Assembly (NCBI RefSeq): GCF_000276685.1
Contig: NC_018108.1
Coordinates: forward strand, 1,054,001-1,118,000
Source of the DNA: Taylorella equigenitalis ATCC 35865
GTDB lineage: Bacteria > Pseudomonadota > Gammaproteobacteria > Burkholderiales > Burkholderiaceae_B
Reading direction: 5' to 3'
Length of the DNA stretch: 64,000 nt
The position numbers and the translations under genes were made by a program. Below the pieces are notes generated by a model. That model saw only the letters and a program-made list of their open reading frames with translations, made no database searches and was not told where the DNA came from. This document shows positions 8,953 to 18,961 of the stretch, one piece after another. Every line of letters begins with the position of its first letter. The stretch's first letter is position 1.

Positions 8953-10440
8953 CTACCAATCAGATTTATTAAGTGGTGGACGGAATCCACCATGACTATT
9001 CTTGTAATTAAGAATTTCTTTATGTTGCCATTGATGCATATCCTTTTTAGACCCAGATGTGATTATTTCCATCCAAGCATTTTCATTCTCTAAGAAGGAT
9101 TTAGAATATCGCTTCTTCGGATTTGTTGTTTCCCCAAATTTTAAAATCTCATCTGTATCTTTATCTTTCAAAACATACCCATAAGTCTTTTTACTACATT
9201 GATGGCTATTTCCATGTTTAGAATTGGCTTTACTATTAGGTCTTGGTCCTGGTTTTTTAGCAAATTGTCCATTTCTCCTTCGTCTGTATTTGACCAACCC
9301 CCACGGATCTACCCATTCCACAGGGTTAGGAGCATATTGATAGTTATTCAACCCACCCAATAATCCTATCGGATCCAGTGAAATGAACCTACCAATCTCA
9401 GGGTCATAGTAGCGGAAGGTATTATAGTGAAGTTCACTTTCTGCATCAAAGTACTGACCTTGGAATCTATGATTGTTTATTACACCATCATCAGACACAG
9501 GAGCAGAGATTATCGTATCACCCCATGCCTTTGCTTGTGCCTCCCACACCACTTCCTGATCAGCATTCATCAGAATTTGTGGAGTGCCTATCTGATCATT
9601 CACATAGTGATAGATGGCTGGAGCAACACCCTTCGAACCACCGCCTAAGCTACCTGACCCTCCAGAACCGCCTCCTGCAACACCATAACCAAACCCTACA
9701 GCAGCAGTATTCGTATACTGCACAAGCGGTACAAACTCTCCATCCTCATACAAGTACTGAACTTCTGAGCTTAACTTTCTTGTCTCTGAGCCTGCATCCT
9801 TTCTTATCTGAGCCTGAACTGCTAACTGCTCCCCAATCCTATCCTCTGAGGCAATTGTTAAACCATCCCAGTCATAAAGCGTCTGTTCTAATACCTCTTT
9901 AGTCCTTACATCTACTACTCTCTTACCTATCCTGCGACCAAACACATCATAGCGGTACTGAGTATCAAGCCTACTTCCTGCTCTAGCTCCTCTAAATGTA
10001 GAAGACTTCATCTGATTGAATCCATCCCAATCAAATGTTTGTATTCCCTTAGCACTCTCTTTTTTGATTAAATTACCTCTTTGGTCATAATCAAAGTGTG
10101 AGCCTGAGATGTGCCTTAGCAAATTGCCCATCACTTTAGATATGCCACTAGGAAGTGTATTCTCAGTTTGATGATGAGCTGTGCTCGAAGCACTATGCTC
10201 TTTACTTAAGATATTGTGTGCTGGGTCAAAGCTAAAGGTCTCCTCTCCCAATGGTCCCTTAGCATTGATTAGTCTTCCTATCGGATCATAACGATAGCTA
10301 AGCTCTCCTTTGCGACTATCTTTAATGTTGATTAACTGATTGGCTCCATCATACTGATAGTCTCGATTTAGTATGCTTTTCTTAACGTATTTGCCACTTT
10401 GTGTGTGTTGATTAGCTAGACGACCTGCTTCATCTAGCAC
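8953..10440 (-). CDS. Orphan Rhs cassette D: shortened core with GIY-YIG/URI-like toxin tip
   Basis: An open frame of 495 codons, homologous to the end of the VgrG-Rhs protein. It keeps the Rhs core from GRLANQHTQSG to VDPWGL, including the DPIGLLGG processing region. The tip of about 115 residues starts basic, has a KHGNSHQC segment, then TYGYVLKD, ILKFGETTN and KRYSKSFL, a GIY-YIG nuclease pattern. It lacks a promoter and ribosome site; GTG 10440 is only the first possible start. Compared with cassettes A and E, about 640 bases are missing: the codons after NSVYL join directly to AGRLANQ, as if two YD repeats recombined. It is probably silent as it stands. Confidence 0.75.
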   Translation of the reverse strand: MLDEAGRLANQHTQSGKYVKKSILNRDYQYDGANQLINIKDSRKGELSYRYDPIGRLINAKGPLGEETFSFDPAHNILSKEHSASSTAHHQTENTLPSGISKVMGNLLRHISGSHFDYDQRGNLIKKESAKGIQTFDWDGFNQMKSSTFRGARAGSRLDTQYRYDVFGRRIGKRVVDVRTKEVLEQTLYDWDGLTIASEDRIGEQLAVQAQIRKDAGSETRKLSSEVQYLYEDGEFVPLVQYTNTAAVGFGYGVAGGGSGGSGSLGGGSKGVAPAIYHYVNDQIGTPQILMNADQEVVWEAQAKAWGDTIISAPVSDDGVINNHRFQGQYFDAESELHYNTFRYYDPEIGRFISLDPIGLLGGLNNYQYAPNPVEWVDPWGLVKYRRRRNGQFAKKPGPRPNSKANSKHGNSHQCSKKTYGYVLKDKDTDEILKFGETTNPKKRYSKSFLENENAWMEIITSGSKKDMHQWQHKEILNYKNSHGGFRPPLNKSDW

Positions 10441-10458
10441 TAGATATACTGAGTTGGT

Positions 10459-10695
10459 TTATGTTTTATTGAGTTTGGCAATGTTAATGAACACTGTTCA
10501 AAACCCTAGCTTTGCAGATAAAGGGTGTTGGATTTAAATAGTTATTATCTCTTTGGCAGTGGTTAAATAGATTACATACAGCCTCAAAATATTTTATTTA
10601 GTAATTTTATTAACCTAAACTGAAAAATTGATATTCAGTCATGTAACATACCAAAGAGAAAATATCTAAATCAAATTATAACTTTCAAGTTATAA
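10459..10695. repeat. Cassette leader and spacer D/C
   Basis: It has the in-frame TAA (10459-10461) and TGGCAATG at 10476-10483. Its spacer resembles the 13.1 kb and 16.0 kb spacers (words TTTAAATA and GTGGTTAA). The AT-rich remainder up to the ankyrin gene holds no further gene. Confidence 0.7.
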
Positions 10696-11166
10696 CTAAT
10701 TACCTCTTGAATATTTATCCATTAAGTCTTGCATGGAAACCCCGTAAAAATTTTTAATAGAAAGATCTCCTCCATTTGCTAGAAGAATTCTTGCTGATTT
10801 ATTAAATTTTTCTAGTTTTTGAGAAGGATAAACCGCTCTACTTATAGGAGTGTTTCCCCACTTATCCAATGAATTTACTTTAGCCCCATTTTCTAAAAGA
10901 ATTTCAATCATTTTGTAGCGATTATGAATAGCAGCTAGATGTAGAGCAGTTAGCCCATCAGAATCACTAGCATTAACATCAAACCCTTTAGCAATCAAAT
11001 ATTTAACTAAATTTTTATTATTTTCAACCACTGCTGTGCTTAAAATTGTACGACCATCTCTATCAACTGAATCTGTTCCAAATTTATTAACGAATTCATC
11101 AATTTTATGTTTATCAATTTTTCCCAATACAATTGAATACATTTGATCTTCATCAAATTTTTTCAT
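10696..11166 (-). CDS. Ankyrin-repeat immunity protein of Rhs cassette C
   Basis: A cytoplasmic protein of about 156 residues with at least three ankyrin repeats: DSVDRDGRTILSTAVVENN, then DSDGLTALHLAAIHNR, then DKWGNTPISRAV. Such repeats bind partner proteins and are common in immunity genes of polymorphic toxins. An upstream in-frame start (11217) exists, but the ATG at 11166 is preceded by GGGGATTT and avoids overlap with the toxin, which stops at 11183. It should neutralise the GH-E-type nuclease encoded just before it; this is inferred from position. Confidence 0.7.
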   Translation of the reverse strand: MKKFDEDQMYSIVLGKIDKHKIDEFVNKFGTDSVDRDGRTILSTAVVENNKNLVKYLIAKGFDVNASDSDGLTALHLAAIHNRYKMIEILLENGAKVNSLDKWGNTPISRAVYPSQKLEKFNKSARILLANGGDLSIKNFYGVSMQDLMDKYSRGN

Positions 11167-11182
11167 AAAAAATCCCCACAAA

Positions 11183-12898
11183 TTATCCTGAACATTGGCC
11201 CTTGTAACTTTTATCAAATTTTTTCATATCACTTTCTATCCTAGACATTCTTCTTGAACTCCTAGGATCGTTCTTACTCATTTCAAACCTATGAGATGAA
11301 TTAGAAGCTCCATCCTCTATTTGCCAGTGTTTTGTTTGACTCATATAAGCATCAAATTTCTTTTGATCCCACCCCAACTCTTCAGCTTTTTTTATCATCC
11401 TCCAGTTTTCACTGCCATGTTTATGACCCATAACAGGATTATCAGTTGTCATTAATGTATTTGGATCTATAAATTTATTCTTAGTTTTATCAAACAGACC
11501 CTTTCTCTTAGCATTTTCCATAATTTTTTCAATCAATTCCTTAGAAGGTTTATACCTTCTTATTAACCCCCATGGATCCACCCATTCCACAGGGTTAGGA
11601 GCATATTGATAGTTATTCAACCCTCCCCACAATCCTATCGGATCCAGTGAAATGAACCTACCAATCTCAGGGTCATAGTAGCGGAAGGTATTGTAGTGAA
11701 GCTCACTTTCTGCATCAAAGTACTGACCTTGGAATCTATGATTGTTTATTACACCATCATCAGACACAGGAGCTGAGATTACAGTATCACCCCATGCCTT
11801 AGATTGTGCCTCCCACACCACCTCTTGATCTGCGTTCATCAGAATTTGTGGAGTGCCTATTTGATCATTCACATAGTGATAAACAGCTGGAGCAACACCC
11901 TTCGAACCACCGCCTAAGCTACCTGCCCCTCCAGAACCACCGCCGAAGCTTCCATAACCAAGCCCTACAGCAGCAGAGTTCGTATACTGCACAAGTGGTA
12001 CAAACTCTCCATCCTCATACAAGTACTGAACTTCTGAGCTTAGCTTTCTTTTCTCTGAGCCTGCTTCTTTTCTTATCTGAGCCTGAACTGCTAACTGCTC
12101 CCCAATCCTATCCTCAGATGCAATGGTCAGACCATCCCAGTCATAAAGCGTCTGCTCTAATACCTCTTTAGTCCTTACATCTACTACTCTCTTACCTATC
12201 CTGCGACCAAACACATCATAGCGGTACTGGGTATCAAGCCTACTTCCTGCTCTAGCTCCTCTAAATGTTGTAGATTTCATCTGATTGAATCCATCCCAAT
12301 CAAATGTCTGTATTCCCTTAGCACTCTCTTTTTTGATTAAATTACCTCTTTGGTCATAATCAAAGTGTGAGCCTGAGATGTGCCTTAGCAAATTGCCCAT
12401 CACTTTAGATAAACCACTAGGAAGTGTGTTCTCTACTTGATGTTGATATGTGCTTAAAGCACTATGCTCTTTACTTAAGATATTGTGTGCTGGGTCAAAG
12501 CTAAAGGTCTCCTCTCCCAATGGTCCCTTAGCATTGATTAGTCTTCCTATCGGGTCATAACGATAGCTAAGCTCTCCTTTGCGACTATCTTTAATGTTGA
12601 TTAACTGATTGGCTCCATCGTACTGATAGTCTCGATTGAGTATGCTTTTCTTAACGTATTTGCCACTTTGTGTGTGTTGATTAGCTAGACGACCTGCTGC
12701 ATCATAGGCTGTGGTCTGAAGCATGTCCTGAGCCCAATGGCGTTTTACTTCACGGTGATTGTCATCTCGTTCATAGTCTACGATTCGCTCTTTATCAAGC
12801 AACATCCCATGAAGATGACCTGAACCATATCTTAAATAATCAACCTCTTTTCCATCTGGCCTTACTGTTTTGATAAGCTTAGATAGCCTACCAAGCAC
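11183..12898 (-). CDS. Orphan Rhs cassette C: shortened core with GH-E-type nuclease tip
   Basis: The frame is open over 571 codons from the first GTG and can be read back to the junction TAA at 13052. The core matches the VgrG-Rhs protein, but about 430 bases are missing where RLSKLI of one repeat joins KTVRPDGK of another, again a YD-repeat crossover. After VDPWGL comes a tip of about 125 residues with MGHKHGSENWR, KHWQIED and SNSSHRFE, which matches the HNH/Endo VII group named for its conserved G-H-E residues. There is no ribosome site or promoter of its own. The ankyrin-repeat gene follows after 16 bases. Confidence 0.78.
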   Translation of the reverse strand: MLGRLSKLIKTVRPDGKEVDYLRYGSGHLHGMLLDKERIVDYERDDNHREVKRHWAQDMLQTTAYDAAGRLANQHTQSGKYVKKSILNRDYQYDGANQLINIKDSRKGELSYRYDPIGRLINAKGPLGEETFSFDPAHNILSKEHSALSTYQHQVENTLPSGLSKVMGNLLRHISGSHFDYDQRGNLIKKESAKGIQTFDWDGFNQMKSTTFRGARAGSRLDTQYRYDVFGRRIGKRVVDVRTKEVLEQTLYDWDGLTIASEDRIGEQLAVQAQIRKEAGSEKRKLSSEVQYLYEDGEFVPLVQYTNSAAVGLGYGSFGGGSGGAGSLGGGSKGVAPAVYHYVNDQIGTPQILMNADQEVVWEAQSKAWGDTVISAPVSDDGVINNHRFQGQYFDAESELHYNTFRYYDPEIGRFISLDPIGLWGGLNNYQYAPNPVEWVDPWGLIRRYKPSKELIEKIMENAKRKGLFDKTKNKFIDPNTLMTTDNPVMGHKHGSENWRMIKKAEELGWDQKKFDAYMSQTKHWQIEDGASNSSHRFEMSKNDPRSSRRMSRIESDMKKFDKSYKGQCSG

Positions 12899-13051
12899 AT
12901 CGTATCTATAGCCTACTTCATGATTAAGGGCATCGATGCGTGTTTCAATTCGACCTGCAGGGTTATATTCATATCGTGTCTCACAATCAAGCCCGTCAAT
13001 GAACTTAAGTAGACGACCTTCAGCATCATGCTCTAGGTATACTGGGTTGGT

Positions 13052-13162
13052 TTAAGTTTTATTTAGTTTGGCAATGTTAAAGAACACAGTTCAACACCCG
13101 CATTGAGGTTAGAGGGGGTTGAGTTTAAATATTAATGATTACTTAGGCAATGGTTAAGTGGA
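13052..13162. repeat. Cassette leader and spacer C/B
   Basis: It has the in-frame TAA (13052-13054), TGGCAATG at 13069-13076, a weakened hairpin, and a spacer with AGGCAATG at 13145-13152 that is shared with the 16.0 kb spacer. Confidence 0.75.
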
Positions 13163-13642
13163 TTATTGTTTTTTATAAAAGTTTTCACTTTCACTTATTT
13201 CCATTAATTCATTTTTGAAATCTTCAATGTCTAAGAACGCAACAATATCATTGCTATTACCTGATTTAACAATTTGATTCAGAATATCCATAGCTAATTC
13301 GAGGGGGGGCATTTCTTTTCCAAATAAATTTGAGTCAAGATTCAGACCAGCTATCACGCCATCTTGGTTCATACCCAAGCACCAGCTTGCAAGCAATTCA
13401 TTCAATGGAATTTCTTTGAGTTTATATCCACTCCATTCAGCTTTTTTACAAGCTCTAGCTCTTAATTCACTTGACCATAAACACAATACTGGACATTCAC
13501 AATCTTCGAAATCTGAATAATGATTTGAAGGAACTAAAGCACTGCCAGTTTCACCAATAAGTGCATAGGCCTTCCCCCCCTCAACTACTTCAGAAAGAAA
13601 AAGTTCGTATGATTCATCTATAAATGCTGTGTTCTTAATCAT
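13163..13642 (-). CDS. DUF2750-like immunity protein of Rhs cassette B
   Basis: A 159-residue acidic cytoplasmic protein. The opening (ESYELFLSEVVEGGKAYALIGETGSAL), the central CPVLCLWSSELRARAC and the IPLNELLASWCLGM segment follow the DUF2750 plan, a family seen among immunity proteins. It begins 48 bases after the stop of the cassette B toxin and is its likely antidote. The start ATG at 13642 is preceded by a weak AGGATTAA. Confidence 0.68.
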   Translation of the reverse strand: MIKNTAFIDESYELFLSEVVEGGKAYALIGETGSALVPSNHYSDFEDCECPVLCLWSSELRARACKKAEWSGYKLKEIPLNELLASWCLGMNQDGVIAGLNLDSNLFGKEMPPLELAMDILNQIVKSGNSNDIVAFLDIEDFKNELMEISESENFYKKQ

Positions 13643-13690
13643 TATATGTTAATCCTGTTAAACATTAGTAAATAATAATAAATATCCCGT

Positions 13691-15899
13691 CTATTTCTTA
13701 TCACAAGGTAATCTGTCTTGTTGAATTTCTTCTTTTGTTCTGCCCATATCTTTACCACTCCATCCTTCCTTCTGCAACCTCCCTCCTTTATCAATTTTAT
13801 GTTGTGTTTTATGAAGTGATCTTGTATTTAAGTCTGTGTAGGTATAATCGTAACCTTTAGCAGATTCAAAACCTCGCCAATGAGCTAAATCCATTCCTGG
13901 CGGTAATCGTAATTTTTTCTTTATACCCATAGCTGCGAAGTCTTTTTGTCTTTTAATCTCATTTAGAACCCAACCCCTAACTGATTTAGGTTGTTTCATA
14001 TCATACGCTAAAGCTCTTATTCTTGCCTGCTTCCCAGCTTCACTTCTTAGTCCCAATGGGTCAATATGAAAAATAGGATCTAATGCATATTGATAGTTAT
14101 TCAACCCTCCCAGTAATCCTATCGGATCCAGTGAAATGAACCTACCAATCTCAGGGTCATAGTAGCGGAAGGTATTGTAGTGAAGCTCACTTTCTGCATC
14201 AAAGTACTGGCCCTGGAATCTATGATTGTTTATTACACCATCATCAGACACAGGAGCTGAGATTACAGTATCACCCCATGCCTTAGATTGTGCCTCCCAC
14301 ACCACCTCTTGATCTGCGTTCATCAGAATTTGTGGAGTGCCTATCTGATCATTCACATAGTGATATACGGCTGGAGTAACACCGTTCGAACCATCCGCAT
14401 AAACTTCCATAACCGCCATATACAACATCCAAGTTAGCATACTGCGTATACTGCACAAGTGCTACATACTCATCAACCTACATGCACTTACTGACCTTCC
14501 GAGCTTAACTCTCATTTCGCTGAGCCTGATACTTTACTTATATGAGCCTGATGTGCTAACTGCTCATCATTCCAATCCTCAGATGCACCATCTCAACCAT
14601 CCCACGCATGAACCAACAGCTCTAATACCTCTACATCCCCTACTTCTACAACTATCTTACCAATCCTTCTATCATACACATCATAGCGATACTGGCTATT
14701 TCGTGTACTTCCTGCTCTACCTCCTCTAGATGTAGAATACTTCAGCTGAATGAATCCATACTCATCTGATGGCAGTCTTCCCTTACTACTCTCTTTGATG
14801 ATTATACCGCCTCGTTGATCATAATCAAAGGGTCATGCTGCGATGCGCATTAGCATGTTGATCATTACTTAAAATATGCCACTAAGAGTTGTATCCACTA
14901 CATGATGATGAGAGGTGACTACAGCACGATGCTCATTACTTATGATATGGTGTGCTGCAAAGAAACTAGAAGTCTCTCTCAACGTGCTCCAGCAGCAATG
15001 AGTAGTCTACTAGGCGGGTCATGACGATAGATAAGCTCTCTTTGACGATCATCAATAATGATGATTAGATGAGCGGCTTCATCGTAATGATAGTGACGAA
15101 GTAGTATGCTCTTAATGAAGTATTCACCACGTGGAGTGTGATGATCGAGTAGACGACCTGCATCATCATATGCGGTGGTATGCAGCATATCATGACAACA
15201 ATGGCGTACTACTTCACGATGATCGTCATGTTGATCATAGTCGACGATTTGCTCTTCATCAAGCATCATACCATGAAGACGTCATGCTCCTTATATGTAA
15301 TCATCATCCTCTTCATCATGTGGCCCTGCTGTGATGAGTAGAGAAGATAGATCATAGTATTCTAATCACCATAGCGTGGCGACATGATGATCAAAGATGT
15401 AGTATGAGATAATTTCTAATACCTCATTTCATAATGCATCAAGCTCAAGATGATTCTATGATGGGGGGTTTTTCGATAAGAGGAGTCCACCATATTAGTC
15501 ATAGTCATATTCACGGTCATCATCTGCAGTAGTGGTAGTAGTCATACGAACCATAATGTCGTACTGGAAGCTTAGGGTCTGATCTACAAACGTAACACTA
15601 TCTAAACGTCCTGTTAACTTGTTGACCTGATAACGCTTCTCTTTACCGTCAAACCCTCTTTCATAAACAAGCCTACTAAGCGGATCATACTCAAAGAGGT
15701 ATTTGTCATTGTTTTCATTGATAAGCTTAGATAGCCTACCAAGCACATCATATCTATAACCTACTTCATTATTAAGTGCATCGATGCGTGTTTCAATTCG
15801 ACCTGCAGGGTTATATTCATATCGTGTCTCACGATCCAAACCGTCTATGAACTTAAGTAGACGCCCTTCAGCATCGTGATCTAGGTATACAGGGTTGGT
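13691..15899 (-). pseudogene. Orphan Rhs cassette B: broken Rhs core with Ntox8-like toxin tip
   Basis: It is made of 15545-15899 (core start, intact), 14400-15545 (heavily altered, many stops) and 13691-14400 (core end, intact). The tip of about 120 residues after LGLRSEAG contains LRLPPGMDLAHWRGFE, GYDYTYTDLNTRSLHKTQH and a basic end. That layout of PPGMDLAH, GYDY and HKTQH recalls the Ntox8/GHH nuclease toxins, judged from memory. No start signal is present and the junction carries an in-frame TAA. Frame 14458-13691 is open, but its first residues come from the altered patch. The DUF2750-like gene downstream fits an antidote. Confidence 0.72.
14400..15545 (-). other. Strongly diverged patch inside Rhs cassette B
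   Basis: It aligns to the intact Rhs copies over its length with few length changes but very many substitutions, including stops. The stretch 14979-15269 stays open for 97 codons, and every YD-repeat position can still be followed. Identity returns abruptly near 15545 (TCATACGA) on one side and near 14400 on the other. Changes are of mixed type, not one-base directed. Confidence 0.65.
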
Positions 15900-16179
15900 T
15901 TAGGTTTTATTTACTTTGGCAATGTTAAAGAACTGGGCTCAACACCCTCGTTGAGGTTAGAGGGTGATGGTTATAAATATTACTGATTAATTTGGCAATG
16001 GTTAAGTTAATTTTTGTTCGTATTTATCGAAAAAACTATTAACTAAGTTCAATAAAAAAATTCAATTTAGAAAATTAAATTTTAAGTTAAATTAGTTTAA
16101 TACTTAAATTTAAATAACTAAACTGTATACGGATATGATAATAAAGTATTATTTATTAAAACTAATTTAAGGTAGTAAA
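15900..16179. repeat. Cassette leader and spacer B/A
   Basis: It has the in-frame TAA (15900-15902), TGGCAATG at 15917-15924, a hairpin CACCCTC/GAGGGTG (15943-15949 and 15960-15966), and a second TGGCAATG at 15993-16000. The rest, to 16179, is AT-rich with no gene seen. Confidence 0.78.
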
Positions 16180-16719
16180 TTAATCTGCCTCAGAGAATCT
16201 GTCTAAAAATTCTAGGTATTTCTCTTGTGAATTAAGATTCTTCGCAGACTCGTTTTCTAACTCATAAGATTCTTCGTCATTTGAAGATGAAATATATAAA
16301 ACTAAATCTTTACGTCTTTCATCAAAAAAACCTTCATTATCTATGCTTTTTAAAGCTTCCTCCATACATAATAGTACCTTCTTTTTAAATTTTTTGAACT
16401 CATCACTGTCGGTCAATTTTAAAGATTCGTTCTTCAGATAATTACAAATGGGAATAAACTCTTCGTCGTATACGGCTTCATAACCCCATTCAGCACTACT
16501 CCATTTAAACTCAGCAATCTCATCATCTGATAATTTTAGGTCTAAAATTTTTTTATTCAGAGTTTCAATTGAATTAGCTGCAGGTAGAACAGTAATACAA
16601 TCCTCATCTGTATAGAGAATGAAGACATAAAAATGCTCTTCAATATGTTTTTGAATAAGTCTATTAAAAGCACTTTTAGTAGCATTTACAATATCTTGAA
16701 TTAATTTTTTTTCATCCAT
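16180..16719 (-). CDS. DUF4303-like immunity protein of Rhs cassette A
   Basis: A 179-residue acidic cytoplasmic protein. The N-terminal helix followed by HFYVFILYTDEDCITVLPAANS, then FKWSSAEWGYE, matches the DUF4303 plan, a group frequently next to Rhs and CDI toxins. The ATG at 16719 is preceded by AAAGAGGATC and lies 17 bases after the toxin stop. It is the predicted antidote of the AHH-type nuclease of cassette A. Confidence 0.7.
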   Translation of the reverse strand: MDEKKLIQDIVNATKSAFNRLIQKHIEEHFYVFILYTDEDCITVLPAANSIETLNKKILDLKLSDDEIAEFKWSSAEWGYEAVYDEEFIPICNYLKNESLKLTDSDEFKKFKKKVLLCMEEALKSIDNEGFFDERRKDLVLYISSSNDEESYELENESAKNLNSQEKYLEFLDRFSEAD

Positions 16720-16736
16720 AATGATCCTCTTTAAAG

Positions 16737-18961
16737 TTAAGTATTTGGAAACACTTCCGAACCTATTCTCTGCAATTCTGCAATCATTCTATCTTGAGCA
16801 CATTTTTCACAAGGATTTCCTCCATCTCTTTGTATTTTTTTGTCTGCTTCTTCAAGCATATCAGCAACCCTTTTGGCATTTTCTAAAGAGTGACCTTTAT
16901 TAGGAGCCCACATTAATGTTCGCATGTCATGGACTGGGTCAATATTATACTTAGATAAGATATTTCTACTTCTAATAAGTTGTTCACGAAGTTTCGGTCT
17001 ATGTAGATACATACCTTTGAATACAATATGATGTGCATGCGGTCTAATCATATCATCTGGAGGACCGCCAATAGCTTTGGTAAGTAATAACCCCCAATTT
17101 TCCAGTCCCCACGGATCCACCCATTCCACAGGGTTAGGAGCATATTGATAGTTATTCAACCCACCCAATAATCCTATCGGATCAAGTGATATAAACCTAC
17201 CAATCTCAGGGTCATAGTAGCGGAAGGTATTGTAGTGAAGCTCACTTTCTGCATCAAAGTACTGACCTTGGAATCTATGATTGTTTATTACACCATCATC
17301 AGACACAGGAGCTAAAGATTATCGTATCTCCCCATGCCTTAGAATTGTGCCTCCCACACCACCTCTTGTTCTGCATTCATCAGAATTTGTGGAGTGCCTA
17401 TTTGATCATTCACATAGTGATAGATGGCTGGAGCAACACCCTTCGAACCACCACCGAAGCTACCTGCCCCTCCAGAACCAAGCCCTACAGCAGCAGAGTT
17501 CGTATACTGCACAAGTGGTACAAACTCTCCATCCTCATACAAGTACTGAACTTCTGAGCTTAACTTTCTTATCTCTGAGCCTGCATCCTTTCTTATCTGA
17601 GCCTGAACTGCTAACTGCTCCCCAATCCTATCCTCAGAGGCAATTGTTAAACCATCCCAATCATAAAGCGTCTGCTCTAATACCTCTTTAGTCCTTACAT
17701 CTACTACTCTCTTACCTATCCTCCTGCCAAACACATCATAGCGGTACTGGGTATCAAGCCTACTTCCTGCTGACAGACCAATACCTCTAAATGTAGAAGA
17801 CTTCATCTGATTGAATCCATCCCAATCAAATGTCTGTATTCCCTTAGCACTCTCTTTTTTGATTAAATTGCCTCTTTGGTCATAATCAAAGTGTGAGCCT
17901 GAGATGTGCCTTAGCAAATTGCCCATCACTTTAGATAAACCACTAGGAAGTGTGTTCTCTACTTGATGTTGATATGTGCTTAAAGCACTATGCTCTTTAC
18001 TTAAGATATTGTGTGCTGGGTCAAAGCTAAAGGTCTCCTCTCCCAATGGTCCCTTAGCATTGATTAGTCTTCCTATCGGGTCATAACGATAGCTAAGCTC
18101 TCCTTTGCGACTATCTTTAATGTTGATTAACTGATTTGCTCCATCATACTGATAGTCTCGATTGAGTATGCTTTTCTTAACGTATTTGCCACTTTGAGTG
18201 TGTTGATTAGCTAGACGACCTGCTGCATCATATGCTGTGGTCTGAAGCATGTCCTGAGCCCAATGGCGTTTTACTTCACGGTGATTGTCATCTCGTTCAT
18301 AGTCTACGATTCGCTCTTTATCAAGCAACATCCCATGAAGATGACCTGATCCATATCTTAAATAATCAACCTCTTTTCCATCTGGCCTTACTGTTTTGAT
18401 AAGGTTTGATAGCTCATCGTATTCAAACCTCCATAGCTTGGTGACATGATGATCAAAGATGTCGTATGAGTGAATCTCTCTTAACACATTACCTAATGCA
18501 TCAAGCTCAAACTGATTCTCTGATGTTGGGTTTTTCGCTAAGGTGAGTCGCCCATTTAAGTCATAGTCATATTCACGAACTTCATCTGCACTAGATGTCT
18601 TAGTCATACGACCCATAATGTCGTACTGGAAGCTTAGGGTCTGATCTACAAACGTAACACTATCTAAACGTCCTGTTAACTTGTTGACCTGATAATGCTT
18701 CTCTTTACCGTCAAACCCTCTTTCATAAACAAGCCTACTAAGCGGATCATACTCAAAGAGGTATTTGTCATTGTTTTCATTGATAAGCTTAGATAGCCTA
18801 CCAAGCACATCATATCTATAACCTACTTCATTATTAAGTGCATCGATGCGTGTTTCAATTCGACCTGCAGGGTTATATTTATATCGTGTCTCACGATCAA
18901 GCCCGTCTATGAACTTAAGTAGACGCCCTTCAGCATCATGCTCTAGGTATACGGGGTTTGT
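16737..18961 (-). pseudogene. Orphan Rhs cassette A: frameshifted core with AHH-type nuclease tip
   Basis: The longest cassette. Its core runs from HDAEGRLLKF to [10 protein letters not shown] and matches the VgrG-Rhs protein closely, but two one-base insertions relative to the other copies (near 17314 and 17342) break it. One frame (18808-17339) stops after VVWEAQ, and the downstream frame resumes at a GTG (17306) as [13 protein letters not shown]. The tip of about 120 residues has [26 protein letters not shown] and [10 protein letters not shown], the AHH family of HNH/Endo VII nucleases. An in-frame TAA marks the junction. The separate 17306-16737 frame would give the processing site and tip only. 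Confidence 0.78.

Noticed and set aside
8925-8993. Upstream start of the cassette D immunity gene
   Set aside because: It would overlap the toxin gene and add a non-conserved hydrophobic stretch; the ATG at 8924 has a clear AGGAG.
9525-9902. Plus-strand ORFs opposite the Rhs cores (also at 11.8, 17.3 and 20.5 kb)
   Set aside because: They recur only because the Rhs core recurs, have Pro/Ser/Leu-rich products without domains, and no ribosome sites; they are antisense shadows.
14400-15545. Diverged Rhs patch as the product of a diversity-generating retroelement
   Set aside because: No reverse transcriptase or template repeat is in the window, and the substitutions are not limited to adenines; many create stops.
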